DNA from: Megaustenia siamemsis
Taxonomy: Eukaryota; Mollusca; Gastropoda; Stylommatophora; Ariophantidae
Length of the DNA stretch: 64,000 bases
Assembly: GCA_032433765.1 (NCBI GenBank)
Contig: JAVIAB010000160.1
Coordinates: 13,065,969 to 13,129,968 of the forward strand
Direction of reading: 5' to 3'
Below are positions 47,273 through 57,800 of this stretch, piece by piece (position 1 is the stretch's first letter; each line of letters starts with the position of its first letter). Both the position numbers and the translations under genes were made by a program. The notes beneath the pieces are model-generated. The model worked only from the letters and a program-made list of their open reading frames with translations, made no database searches and was not told where the DNA came from.

Positions 47273-47756
47273 TCAAAAATCGCGTTCTTGTCGAGTTACA
47301 GATTTGAGTGCATTTGATATATCATATAATTTTCTTTTAGCTTGAAACAAACATTTGATGTGCACGATTGAAAGAACCGTTGGATGGTGTGGGAAAGAGA
47401 GGAGTATTACTATTGTTAATTAAAGTACAAAAAGTGTATAATAAATCATCGAAATAAAATTTAGAATTAGAAAAAAAAAATAAAAACGAAAACATCATTT
47501 GTCGCTATAGTTACAAACTGACGTCAGTAAACAGCTCGGTAATGCATTTTCTTGCAACTAATCTCATATTTACACAAAATGTTCACGTTTCTGTTGTTGC
47601 TGATAGCATAAAATGTCTAATGTTTTGAAATGTTGGTCTCACATAATAATTATGAGTAGGTAAGTACATTAGGTCTTCTGAGGTCCTCCACAATAGAGTT
47701 TACAGAAAATGTAGGTGCTCGTTGAAAAGGGCATTATTATAACATATCCTCATAAG
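47273..47756. other. no gene seen
   Basis: AT-rich unique sequence. Confidence 0.45.
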
Positions 47757-48070
47757 TGGGGGCCTCGGTAGCCTAGTTGGGAAAACCATCCGACTGGACT
47801 ACAGACGTTCGGACAACCCGTGTTCGATTCAGCGGTGTGAGTTGTACTCGTGGTTTGAAAAAAAAAAATACCCACACGGTCGACTCAGCCGTTAGCAGAA
47901 ATGGGTAGCAGGGTATTACCCTGGGAAGGTGGGAATGTCGCATCGCATCTGAGTTTCGATGCTTGAGGCGACACTATACAGAAATCTCCGAACATTTCTG
48001 GATAAGCGGCCGAGCACATATGGGTGTAAAATCGCGTGCTAAGACGTCGGTTCAAGTCTCGTACTTTAAC
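47757..48070 (+). mobile_element. SINE-like element with two tRNA-like segments
   Basis: The first head has GGTAGCCTAGTTGGG (A-box region) and GTGTTCGATTC (B box) within 75 bp. After an A-rich linker and about 150 bp of body, a second B-box-like GGTTCAAGTCTCG occurs near 48049. This is either a dimeric SINE or one SINE inserted beside another. Only one copy in the window. Confidence 0.5.
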
Positions 48071-48446
48071 TTTACCTTTATCCTCATTATTTGTATCAAT
48101 TTCCTTTTTCATTCGGGGAAATATTTCATAACTTTCATTACACATCCGCTATTTCTAGAACTAGAGCTAGACTAAGAAAGGACAGCGAACCTTTATTACC
48201 GAAGTTTCGGTGTGACGATCAGAATTGAAAGCACTCAACAAAAAAAAAAAGCGGAATATTTCATCAATGCACGATAATCTGTCATGCCCAGATTCATCGG
48301 CAGTGGACGAATTTATTAATTGCAAATCTTGTTTGGCAGAACGTCGTAGATTACGCTTGAACGTCAAGAGACAATGAAGCAAATTGAAAATTGTATTTTC
48401 GCTTAGGTGATTAACCGGCTATTTTTTATAGACTAATAGTAAAGTA
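48071..48446. other. no gene seen
   Basis: Unique sequence with a short poly-A. The frame 48167-48382 has no recognised domain. Confidence 0.4.
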
Positions 48447-48630
48447 TCCCCGGGGGAAAAGACATAAGAGGAAGACCAAGGAGTTCTTGGAGAAGACAGA
48501 TCGAAGCAGAGATGAATATGATGGGGAAGACATGGAATGATCTTAAAAGAATGGCAAAAAACAAAACGACTTGGAAAGTGTTTGTTGAAGACCTATGCTC
48601 CACTGGGAGCTAAAGAGGTAGAAGAAGAAG
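48447..48630 (+). mobile_element. 184-bp family D LINE 3' end
   Basis: Matches the reverse complement of 43655-43830 through AGACATGGAATGATCTTAAA and CTCCACTGGGAGCTAAA to a GAAGAAGAA tail. Perfect 12-bp duplication AATAGTAAAGTA at 48435-48446 and 48631-48642. The target is the tail of the next SINE. Confidence 0.93.
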
Positions 48631-48880
48631 AATAGTAAAGTAAAGGCCCCCTTCACGTCTTAATAGGCGTATGGGGAATATGGTGTTAATGACCATATTT
48701 ATTTTAATAACCACGACACATTTTTGGGTGATGTGGTCAATATCACGCCAGGCCGCACTTTACTTCGCAGAAAAATCTCTGGTACCCATTTTTAAAGGAT
48801 GGGTGAACCTCGGAGCCGTGTCAGTCCGAAAAAAAACCCGCCACTACTGGGGATCGAACCCGGACCCTTCTGATTAGGCT
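48631..48880 (-). mobile_element. tRNA-derived SINE, family 1 (diverged)
   Basis: Collinear with the family (TTGGGTGATGTGGTC, GGTACCCATTTTTAAAGG, GGGGATCGAACCCGG) but with many changes. The palindrome has decayed to ACGTCTTAATAGGCGT. A candidate subfamily or old copy. Confidence 0.8.
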
Positions 48881-48919
48881 CCATTATGGACTAAAACAAT
48901 ACAAATACAAATAATAATA

Positions 48920-49180
48920 AAAAGTAAGTAAAGTACCCCCGTCACGCCAAGTGGCGTATAGGGAAATATGGTGTTTGTGACCATAAATTTTACAGACCTT
49001 CGGCACATGATTTATGGGGTAATGTGGTGGGTATTACGCCTGTGCCGCTTCACTTTCCCATAAAAAAATTCGGTACCCATTAAAGGCTGGGTGAACCCGG
49101 AAGCCGTCTGTTGGGACCAAACCCAACCCCTTGTCCTTTGTAGTCCAGCTCACTAACCACTGAGCTATCGCGGCTCCCAA
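48920..49180 (-). mobile_element. tRNA-derived SINE, family 1
   Basis: Full-length copy with intact palindrome ACGCCAAGTGGCGT. Flanks AAATAATAATA at 48909-48919 and 49181-49191. Confidence 0.93.
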
Positions 49181-49240
49181 AAATAATAATAGACGAGTAT
49201 TATTATGAGCGTAAACCTCGGAAACGACACATCAACAAAA

Positions 49241-49362
49241 AGGGTCAAGGTAAAGAAATGCACATAGATGCATCAAAATACAAATTTTGATAATAATCTA
49301 GGCACCACTAGCGTCAATTTCGCATTTTGATGCATTCATGTGCATTTCTTTGCCTTGACCCT
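49241..49362. mobile_element. foldback / MITE-like element
   Basis: Inverted arms of 39 bp (49241-49279 starting AGGGTCAAGGTAAAGAAATG; 49324-49362 ending CTTTGCCTTGACCCT) enclose 44 bp. The arms differ at about three positions. No obvious target duplication. No coding capacity. Confidence 0.75.
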
Positions 49363-49460
49363 TCTAGTACAAAACCGCTACTACGCTATGTTTGTATATC
49401 GTCCTACGTATTTACTCTAGTATTTTAAATACATATTTGTACGTGTGTTGTATGTTTATT

Positions 49461-49490
49461 TCTTTTGAAAGCCTTTGCGCCGAAACGTCG
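49461..49490 (+). ncRNA. weak Penelope-type hammerhead-like motif
   Basis: TTTTGAAAGCCTTTGCGCCG followed by AAACGTC resembles the 29.9 kb motif in its second half (GCC stem, GAAACGTC), but the CTGANGA box is not preserved. Likely an inactive terminal remnant. Confidence 0.2.
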
Positions 49491-50760
49491 TTCTGATTTG
49501 TGTTGTCCACTTATTACGTGAAGCTTTAACTAAGCATGGCGTTTTTTGTTCTATTTTTTTTTCTTTACATAGCAACAAATACCCTGAGCGCACCACATCA
49601 GTTTCAGGCCGGACAATACTAAGCTAGAGATGTGGAGACCCTTTATCCTACCTCCGCTTACCGTTATAGGCTGAATGTGTCTTTCAAGATATCGAGAGCC
49701 TCATTATGACAAATAATTGTCTACAGTAAGATATAGATATGACTACTATCTTAAACACTGTGGCACAACCAACAAATAGTTGATTATGAGCTAAGATACA
49801 ATATGAATCAGCATATCATGTATCCTTCTTCTGAGCTCGCCCTCTCTTAAAGAATGCTAAAAAGGCGTACATTACGCTGTGTCGTCGTTTGCAGCAAACT
49901 ATATAATCTAAATCATTTCGGTCAACACATTCGATTTCAGTCAACACATTCGATTTCAGTACATACATTTTTTAGGCACCCAGTTTGTCTTTCCACTGGA
50001 TTTACTCGCTCGATTCCCGTACAATTTATGTAAATTGTGTATGTTGAAGGAGGTCAAATGGGATGTTGGTCAGCTGAGAGTCACATCACCAGTTAGTTAT
50101 GAGTGGGCTTTCACTCAGAAACGCGCCCCCCCCCCCAACCCATTGTGTTAATTATTCTGTGAAATATGTGAATGAAGTATCCATTAGAAACCACTTTCTT
50201 ATTCGTCTTGTATTCCCACCTAAATTTCCATCTTTGACGTTCGCGCAATATCATTGCATTTGTTACCACAATAAGAAACATTTTTGCCACAAACAACTTA
50301 TGAACAAATAATACATTTCTTAGTCTTTATTTTTTGCTCTTTGAAATATTGGTTATCCAAATAATGGATTTTTGAATCATCGACAATCATTTTGATATAA
50401 ATATCTTGTCATCTTGTGATTTCCTCCGGGTTTGGAACAGTTATCTAATTTCAATCACGTGGGCGTCAGCTGATTGGTGACGTCACCAGGAAGATCAATT
50501 CAATTGTATTTTTCGTGACTACTCCACGTTTCCTGTTTTAATTTACCCGTCACGTGCACACGTTGTTGGAATAATTTATTGTTTGTCGTCTGCTGTTTGA
50601 TTTTTATGTCTCCATTTTGCGGTCTTTGCGGACACTGAAGGCAGCCATATATAGTTTTAATACTGACCGTGCTATGAAGTTATAGTATTTTTTGTCTTGC
50701 GGACGACACCATTAAACGAATACTATTTTTTTTCTCTAATACTCTTTTCATGGATCATTT
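49491..50760. other. no gene seen
   Basis: AT-rich unique sequence. Poly-C at about 50128-50137. Confidence 0.45.
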
Positions 50761-50764
50761 ATGA

Positions 50765-51110
50765 GTTTGTAATGTTTTAGTGTATGAAGAGGCATGATAC
50801 GATAGTAATGTTTGAGTAAATGACGAGGCATGGTACGATGGTAATGTTTTTAGTAAATAAAGAGGCTTGATACGATAGTCATGTTTTAGTATATGAAGAG
50901 GCATAATACGATAGTAATGTTTTAGTAAATGAAGAGACATGGTACGATGGTCATGTTTTTGAAAATAAGGAGGCATGTTACGATAGTCATGTTTTAGTGT
51001 ATGAAGAGGCATGATACGATAGTTATGTTTTAGTGTATGAAGAGGCATGATACGATAGTCATTTTTTAGTGTATGAAGAGGCATGATACGATGGTAATGG
51101 CTACAATAAA
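50765..51110. repeat. 36-bp minisatellite
   Basis: About ten copies of a unit containing AAGAGGCATGATACGATAGT and CATGTTTTAGT. A 131-codon minus-strand frame (IMPLHTLKHDYR repeated) results from the unit being 12 codons long. Confidence 0.9.
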
Positions 51111-51671
51111 GAATAACGTTACAGCAAAATAACAAGCTGCTCAATTTCATAGATGAAAGAATGGATGTGTGCTTTCACTATTACATAATTGATGTTAGTG
51201 TATTAATAGTTTAAGATCAATAGTTCGTTTATGTTTTGCGTTTGCGTGTACTGCTTCGGCATTATTTTGTTTTCAGTTTTCTTATGTTAGGATCATCATC
51301 ACTACACTCCGTATATATCGATATGTGCTTGCGAACTTCTTCTCAAAATGTTCATTGGTGTGCCACTGCGATGTCAACCAACTATGCCATTTCGGTGTTG
51401 GTTGACAATTTCTCTCATTCGTTCAGAATATTGTTCTGGTCTTGTAATGACAATCTTCATCTCACAGTTCAAGTAGTTTAGATAGAGATGCAGTTTCACT
51501 TTTTTCACAGTCCTTTATTCTATCCATCTCTTTTAGGTTGTTAATCGTGTCTGCTCAGTCCATTGCGTGGTCGATATGATCGCCAAACTGCTAGCTTTCG
51601 TTGTGCTCAACAACACTGCGTACCCCGAGACGATCAAAAAGGCAAATCTTTTATCTCTGTATTGACCCCAG
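51111..51671. other. no gene recognised
   Basis: Unique sequence with short frames. The plus frame 51236-51481 has no recognised domain. Confidence 0.4.
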
Positions 51672-51960
51672 TCATTTCCTGCGGATGGAGCCTGGCTGGA
51701 CTTTGCTGATCTGCCTCATCGATTCAATCAGCACGCAGACGTTAGTGTAATCCGCTTGTGACACGACCATGATGTTCATGGTCACTCTACTGGTTAGTCT
51801 AGGCACTGCTAGCTTCCTGAATAGTTCTGTCACTTGAGCGTGTTGCGAAGGCCAAGGACCATGATGCTCATGGTCACTCTACTGGTTAGTCTAGACACCA
51901 TTAGCTTCCTGAATAGTTCAGTCACTTGAGCATGTTGCGAACGCACAAGCTATCCATTGA
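51672..51960 (-). pseudogene. unidentified coding-like sequence with an internal duplication
   Basis: The minus strand has an open stretch QVTELFRKLAVPRLTSRV then ADYTNVCVLIESMRQISKVQ, ending at a stop near 51672. The composition is protein-like. Its first part is repeated directly upstream as QVTELFRKLMVSRLTSRV, in a direct duplication of about 90 bp (about 51768-51857 and 51858-51950). I do not recognise the family, and no splice sites are clear. It may be an exon relic. Confidence 0.3.
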
Positions 51961-52420
51961 TGGCAGACTACAAAACTAAATGTATGTGCCAGTGACGAAC
52001 TCAAGATGATTACTAATAACAGCAAGGCCGATATTGCATCTCCAAATGTTCAGAACAACACTTGTGTTCGACACTTCGTGTGATGACTCAGGACGTCGTC
52101 TAGACCTCGTACAAAAGTTTATTCACACATCTCTTTCGTTACACATCGTAGTTCATCCGGAAATATATCGTACTTGCATATAAAAGTCACTTATTGCACA
52201 TAATGTTGGCTATGAATGTCAAAGCACCTATCGAGCCTGACATTTTGTAGATGTACCTAAGGCTATCTCCGGTGTTATGGCACTCTTCAGGTTCTGTAAT
52301 TAGATCCATATAACTCTTCGCTGCCATAAAATGATATAACTTCTGTGTATAACTTGTCTCAACGATTGTTCCGAAGAGATCCGTTTACTCCTAACCCTGA
52401 TCTCTCGAATATACACTGAT
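51961..52420. other. no gene seen
   Basis: Unique sequence. Nothing recognised. Confidence 0.4.
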
Positions 52421-52592
52421 CAACTGGCAAAATACAAGGAAAGAGAGATCGCGGACGACAAAGAGAGAAAATACTAGTAGCTTGTTGTCAAGACATGGAA
52501 AACAGTGGACAACAGAACTGTTACGATGCACTGTAGATAGAAGATTGTAGAAGGACATGATCGCCTACCCTAACCGGTATGGCACATGATGA
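52421..52592 (+). mobile_element. family B LINE 3' fragment
   Basis: Matches the reverse complement of 38174-38345: GGCAAAATACAAGGAAAGAG, GATGCACTGTAGATAGAAGA and a GATGATGAG end. It is 171 bp, severely 5'-truncated. Confidence 0.9.
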
Positions 52593-52739
52593 TGAGCAGT
52601 TAGAAAAAGGCAGGTTAACAATGTGAGGAACATATCACGTGCGGTGGTCTACCCCTCTCCCCAACCCTGAATCCCTTCTTTATATTTTATTGTAATTGCA
52701 TTTTATATCTTCTTTTTTCTTTTTAATCCTCTGAACTTC

Positions 52740-52982
52740 GGCCGGAGCTTAACTCACAACAGATCTTCACCCAAATCGGTCTGGAACAAGCATGGACAAC
52801 TCTCTCCAGGACCTACCAGCCTCTTTCATTTCATCATGTACCATTCGTCCCCATGTCCACAATCGTCTGCCTCTTCTTCGTTTTCCAGGTGGCACCGATG
52901 TTAATGCTAGGTGAAGGTACCTGGTTCGTTCCATTCGTAGAACGTGGCTTAGCCATTTCCAGCGTCTTCTTTTCACTTCTTG

Positions 52983-52983
<1 letters not shown>
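52740..52983 (-). mobile_element. LINE 3' fragment (family F)
   Basis: The minus strand encodes KRRRWKWLSHVLRMERTRYL, PGKRRRGRR and HDEMKEAGRSWRELSML, the C-terminal tail of a non-LTR RT. It abuts the GA tail of element G copy 2. Confidence 0.8.

Positions 52984-53034
<51 letters not shown>
52984..53034. repeat. (TC)n microsatellite grown from the element G tail
   Basis: About 24 TC units at the exact place where element G copy 1 has a short GAGAGAGA tail and the related LINE has GAGAGAG. The tail has expanded here. Confidence 0.9.
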
Positions 53035-53037
<3 letters not shown>

Positions 53038-53370
53038 GATCAAGACTCAAGTAGGATTCCAGACTCTCACATGAAGACAGCTGTCTGTTTAAGTGAATTG
53101 ATCGACTCCACAGACAGAACATCATAATTAGAGTCTATTAGATCCACTCTGATTGAATACATGTTAAAACGTTGTACTGTGTTCTGCGCCAGTGGCCCAG
53201 TGCATCCGATTTCAGCAAGCATTTTATTCAGGTTTGCTTTCCTTAGCCTTTGATTGTCCCCAATCTTCCTGCAAGGCAGCAGATTGTCTTTTCTGTAGGA
53301 CGATTCTGCCCTTAGATGGTTGGCCCTCCCAGGTTTACGAGCACCATCTGCCCGAGTCACTAGAGGTGAC
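53035..53370 (-). mobile_element. element G copy 2: body and LINE-like 3' end
   Basis: Reverse-orientation counterpart of 18311-18660 over its whole length. The 97-codon frame (53067-53360) is also open here: LPCRKIGDNQRL, NKMLAEIGCTGPL, SINSLKQTAVFM. Both copies share the extra T that turns the LINE reading TAD.MRES into a stop (CATGTGAGAG instead of CATGAGAGAG), so they share an ancestor distinct from the 21.4 kb LINE. Confidence 0.75.
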
Positions 53371-54447
53371 TAACACAGACATGCACACACCAAGATATGA
53401 GATATGACTAACACAGGCACACACACACACTGAGATATGAGATGTGACTAACACAGACACACTCTAAAATATGAGATGTGACTAACACAGATACACACTA
53501 AGATATGAGATATGACTAAACACAGTCATGCACCCACAAAGATATGAGACATGACTAACATAAACATGCACTCACAAAGATAGGAGATGTGACTAACATA
53601 GACCTACACACACACAAAGATATGAGATATGACTAAACACAAAGACACAAAGATATGAGACATGACTAACATAGACAAACACACATTAAGATATGAGATG
53701 TGACTAACATGGACATGCGCACAAAGATATGAGATATGACTGACATAGACATGCACACAAAGATATGAGATATGACTAACACAGACATGCACGCACAAAA
53801 ATATGACACATGACTAACACAGAAACCCACTAAGATATGAGATATAACTAAACACAGACACACAAAGATATGATACATGATTAACATGGACACACACCAA
53901 GATATGAGATATGACTAACATGACACACACCAAGATATGAGCCATGGCTAGCACACACACACAAGCTAAGATATTAACCATGGCTAGCACAGAAACACCA
54001 CACTAAGATATGAGACACGGCTAGCACAGAAACACATTAAGATATGAGCCATGGCTTCACGGAAACACACCAAGATATGAACCATGACCAGCACAGACAC
54101 ACACCAAGATATGAACCTTGGCCAGCGCATACACCCACTAAGATATGAGCCATGGCTAGCACGGATATACACTAAGATATGAATCATAGCCAGCCCAGAC
54201 ACACACAAAGATATGAGCCAAGGCCAGAACATACACCCACCAAGACATCAGATGTGGCTATCACGGACCCACTAAGATATTAGCTACGACTAGCACGGAT
54301 ATACGAGTACACCGAGAATTGAGCCATGGCTATCACATACACCCACCAAGATAGGAACCATGGCTATCACATACACACACAAAGATATGAGCCATGGCCA
54401 GCACAGACAACCACCAAGATATAAGCCACGACTAACATATACACTTG
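53371..54447 (-). repeat. element G copy 2: 5' minisatellite
   Basis: About 29 units of about 34-42 bp. Near the body they read AAGATATGAGATATGACTAA and CACAGACATGCAC; farther out (from about 53930) AGATATGAGCCATGGCTAGC. This is the same two-block order as copy 1, with more units. Confidence 0.9.
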
Positions 54448-55109
54448 GTAACGTCCACTAAAGTTTGTCTGATGTTCTTGGTAAAGTTTCTACTGACGAC
54501 CTCGAAGATCAAAAACTTGCAGGCATGGTGGGCGTGGCTGACGTGCTGGAAGATCAGCCGGATAAGACCTTCAGAGAATGCCAACGTCATGTCCCCTGAG
54601 TTTTTAGTCCGCATCACATAGTACAGTCTGGCCACGTGGCTGGGTGCGTTCATGATGATGTAAGACAGAGACAAAACAAAGAGCATCCTAGCCACACGAA
54701 CCTGGGCGCTAGATCGCACTGAGCTCCACCTAGGATCGTTGATCGGTTTCAGCTCGGAGACTTCCAGCATTGGCAGACCACTGAGCTTCTTCCACCGGAA
54801 CTTGTGTACGATGGACAGAACGATCGTGAAGAGCATGACAGTAATGGCGATCAGCGGCTGTAGCAAGGTTACTACCGAGTCAATGCAGGTTATTATGTGC
54901 AAGAACATCAGCCTTGACTTGGCAAGCATTTCTCCGGACCTATATCGTTTGGCGTTACCTCAGCAGCAACAGCAGTGGTCATATACAGCAACAACGACAA
55001 GACTAGAATACACATGATCATGATACTGGCGCGTCGCCTTGTGCACACAACCACAAAGTTTGTTGGATGAAATATGGTGGTGTAATTCTCCACTGTTATG
55101 CGCACAGCG
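54432..55109 (-). pseudogene. rhodopsin-like GPCR, 3' half, disrupted
   Basis: The minus strand encodes the second half of a class A GPCR. The end of TM3/loop 2 has TVENYTTIFHP (an ENY where DRY/ERY is usual). TM4 is ASIMIMCILVLSLLLYMTTA, extracellular loop 2 has GPEKCL with the conserved Cys, then, after a frameshift near 54920, TM5 (SVVTLLQPLIAITVMLFTIV), a loop, TM6 (RVARMLFVLSLSYIIMNAPS) and TM7 (GLIRLIFQHVSHAHHACKFL). TM7 lacks NPxxY. The sequence is cut at TM3 by the transposon at 55112-57230; sequence compatible with the upstream part (FCPFG) continues past 57232. It runs into the element G minisatellite at its 3' end. Ligand unknown; the DRY and NPxxY changes are seen in some lophotrochozoan orphan receptors. 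Confidence 0.75.
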
Positions 55110-55111
55110 TA

Positions 55112-55218
55112 CTATAGTCCGTTCAGAAATTCACAATCACACCTGAATTAGTTTTGCGTGATGACCGCTTGTTATTTTGCTTTCAAATTTTGCATGCAAT
55201 CTTAGAATATTGATGACG
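55112..55218 (+). repeat. left terminal inverted repeat
   Basis: 107 bp, about 6 mismatches against the right repeat. Contains TGAATTAGTTTTGCGTGAT and TTTGCATGCAATCTTAGAAT. Confidence 0.95.
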
Positions 55219-55525
55219 CAAAGATTTTGGTATTTTTTATTCCACAAACACAACAGATTTTGCACATCAGCGAATTCCTTTGATCTTTTATGACGATATC
55301 ACACGTTGATTCAAATTTTAGAGTTTACAGTAATCGTGTTAAATGTTCCAGTTTACTGCAATTCTTGTCAGAGGCGTATTTACATAGTGCTTAATTGTGG
55401 GTGTTGTTCGTTATGTGTATTTGCAAACATGAATTCAATTGGTTACAATTAGTCTTGTCATTTAGTCACCATTAGACCCCAGGACGTCCTAACTGCAACT
55501 GGAATTGAATTCATCTTAATTTTAA

Positions 55526-56794
55526 TCATTCCGAATCTGACGATTCCAAGAGGTTGATAATCATTACTGGCTGGACAAATAGTATTCCATCTCGTTTCCA
55601 GTACTCATCTTCCACCCGCAGCACATGTTCAACACACTTCATCCAGAACGGAATGTCTATTCTTGAGAGAGACTCGCGTGTCAGAACTTCAACATCACAC
55701 ATTTCAAACGTCCTGTTTTGTTCTGCAACTTGTCCTTTGACGTGAGCCCAGACAAGTTCTATTGGATTAAGGTGCGCATGATATGCAGGGAGTCGAAGAG
55801 AGGTGTGGCCGTATTTCTTAATGATTTTGTCAACACGGTACACCTTTTTCTTATTCGTATTCTTCACAAGTTGTAACAATTCGGGTTTTAAATATGTGTC
55901 GTCAAATTTGACATTTTCAATCGCAAGCCATTACCTAATTTGCTCTTTTATATTTGATGCAGTTGGCACTTTGTCTTCCTCTGATACGACATTGTGGTAT
56001 GATGCATTATCCATGACTATGCATGAAGGTCTCTCCAGGATTGGTAAAAGATCGTTCTCCAACCAGTGCCTGAAAATGTTTCCATTCATTTCAGTATGGT
56101 AGTCCTTACCGTCGGTACTTTTTGATTGGAAAATAAGTCCCGCATCATGGACAAGGCCATTTTCAGTGCTTCCAGCATGCGTTAATATAATGCGCTGGCC
56201 TTTGCTGCTCGGAATTGTTCTTTTGAGTTTGCCATTTACTGACTGCCATTCTTTAGCATAGGTGTGGTGTGCTTTGACCCATGATTCGTCCAAATATACA
56301 ATATCATACCGTTCACTCCGCCGCTCACGGATCTGTCTCAGGTATTTGCTTCGAGCAATGACCAAGTGTGGTTTTTCACAAATAATATTCCTGCCCCCAA
56401 CAGTTTTTCTGAAAGTGAAGCCCGCTCCTTGCACAATCTTCCATAGAGTACTTTTAGAAATGTCAATATTGCAGTCTGCATGCAATTTTAATTTCAAATT
56501 CCTGAGAGTAACAAGTACATTATTAGCAAACATTTTCAATATCTCACGTTTTATGACATCCATGTCAAAGCTGTCGACTTTCCTTTTCCTTCCTTGATTG
56601 ACATGAGTGCACTCTGAGTCTTGTTTAATCCAACGAGAAAATGACGATCTATTAAGACCAAGCGCGAGTTGCGTTCGTCTCTCTGGGACATGAATATCAC
56701 AATATAAATGCCCCATCTTGGATTCCCTAAGGAAGTGCTGATATAGTAAAACAGTAACCTTTTGCATAGTTATAAATTTGCATTTCAAACTCAT
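55526..56794 (-). pseudogene. DDE transposase with one in-frame stop
   Basis: About 420 codons from ATG at 56794. The N-terminal 100 residues look like helix-turn-helix DNA-binding (RRTQLALGLNRSSFSRWIKQ), followed by a second HTH-like part (KSTLWKIVQGAGFTFRK). The catalytic domain carries IVYLDESWVKAHH (first Asp), SCIVMDNASYH (second Asp) and AYHAHLNPIELVWAHVK (Glu). A single TAA at 55931-55933 breaks an otherwise continuous frame between the second Asp and the Glu; the frame on both sides is the same. With 94 percent identical inverted repeats this suggests a recently inactivated copy, or a sequencing error. Confidence 0.9.
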
Positions 56795-57123
56795 TGTAAT
56801 TTAGATATAAATGTTGGTATTTAAAGTCAACAAATTGTGTACTGAGTCTTCACAAAATTAATAAAGATACGCCTACCCTTCGCTAATTAATGCCAAGGCC
56901 GTGGTGCGTCATGTCGTTCAATAACAATTCAGTTTTGTCAACGGGATTTTTCCTAAAGTTAGTGTTTCTGCAATAGCCAAACTATTTTACGTGAACGACC
57001 GCACCAAATTAATGTATATACCCTAAAATGGTGTCAAATTCGAACAGGGTGAATTTAATATAGCCTAAAGAAGAAAACTTTTAAACTAGATCAAATTTCT
57101 CAGAGCAAAAAATATTTCTATAA

Positions 57124-57230
57124 CGTCATCAATATTCTAAGATTGCATGCAAAATTTGAAAGCGAAATAACAAGCGGTTATCACGCAAAACTAATTCAGG
57201 AGTGATTATGAAATTCTAAACGGACTATAG
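57124..57230 (-). repeat. right terminal inverted repeat
   Basis: Reverse complement of the left repeat with about 94 percent identity, ending GGACTATAG before TA. Confidence 0.95.
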
Positions 57231-57309
57231 TAACCAAACGGACAGAAAGCTAAATTAATATCTTTGCATGTATGTTCTTCTTCAGTGTTCATCTTTCTTT
57301 GGTCAGCAT

Positions 57310-57800
57310 GGTGCACTGAAATATTAATTGATTGATGTTAATGCCTGGTCTTCTGGCGACTTCACTGTTCGTAATGTGTTGATCCAAACAGATATTTAGA
57401 ATCATCTTAAGTTAGCTACCTTCTAATCATTTTAGTCGGCTTTCTATCTAATGGTTCGTTCTCACCGTTTCTGTTGCATATAGGAGTATTGATCGCACAT
57501 TTGATTTGTAAATTCTTAGCTTGGTGCTGAGATGGAGACTGGTTGAACGCCAACTGTTTCTATATCTATTGAATGCCTGCGCTGACATGCCTATTCTTGT
57601 AGATATCTCTTTTTCGATGTCGCTATTTGATAACATATAGCTTATCAGGTATTTAAAGTGATTACCTCTTCTAGTCACATTACTTTGCATGTCATTTCTT
57701 TGTACTTTTGGCATTTATTCTCATAAATTTAGTTTTCTCTGCAATTATTTTCAGTACTACTGTGTTTGTGAACTGATCTATCACATTTTACAGTAGCGCC
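57310..57800 (-). mobile_element. LINE C-terminal fragment
   Basis: The minus strand encodes FKYLISYMLSNSDIEKEIST, IGMSAQAFNRYRNSWRSTSL and STKLRIYKSNVRSILLYATE, the post-catalytic region of an RTE-like RT (family related to D). Frames break afterwards. Confidence 0.8.

Larger units (their letters stand above)
55112..57230 (-). mobile_element. IS630/Tc1/mariner-type DNA transposon, DD82E (Sailor)-like
   Basis: A 2119-bp element with 107-bp terminal inverted repeats starting CTATAGTCCG, flanked by TA on both sides (55110-55111 and 57231-57232). Its transposase is encoded leftward. Spacing from the second Asp to the Glu is about 83 residues, far wider than the 34-41 of classic Tc1/mariner. This matches the DD82E group named Sailor, as I recall it. 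It sits inside the GPCR sequence. Confidence 0.92.
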
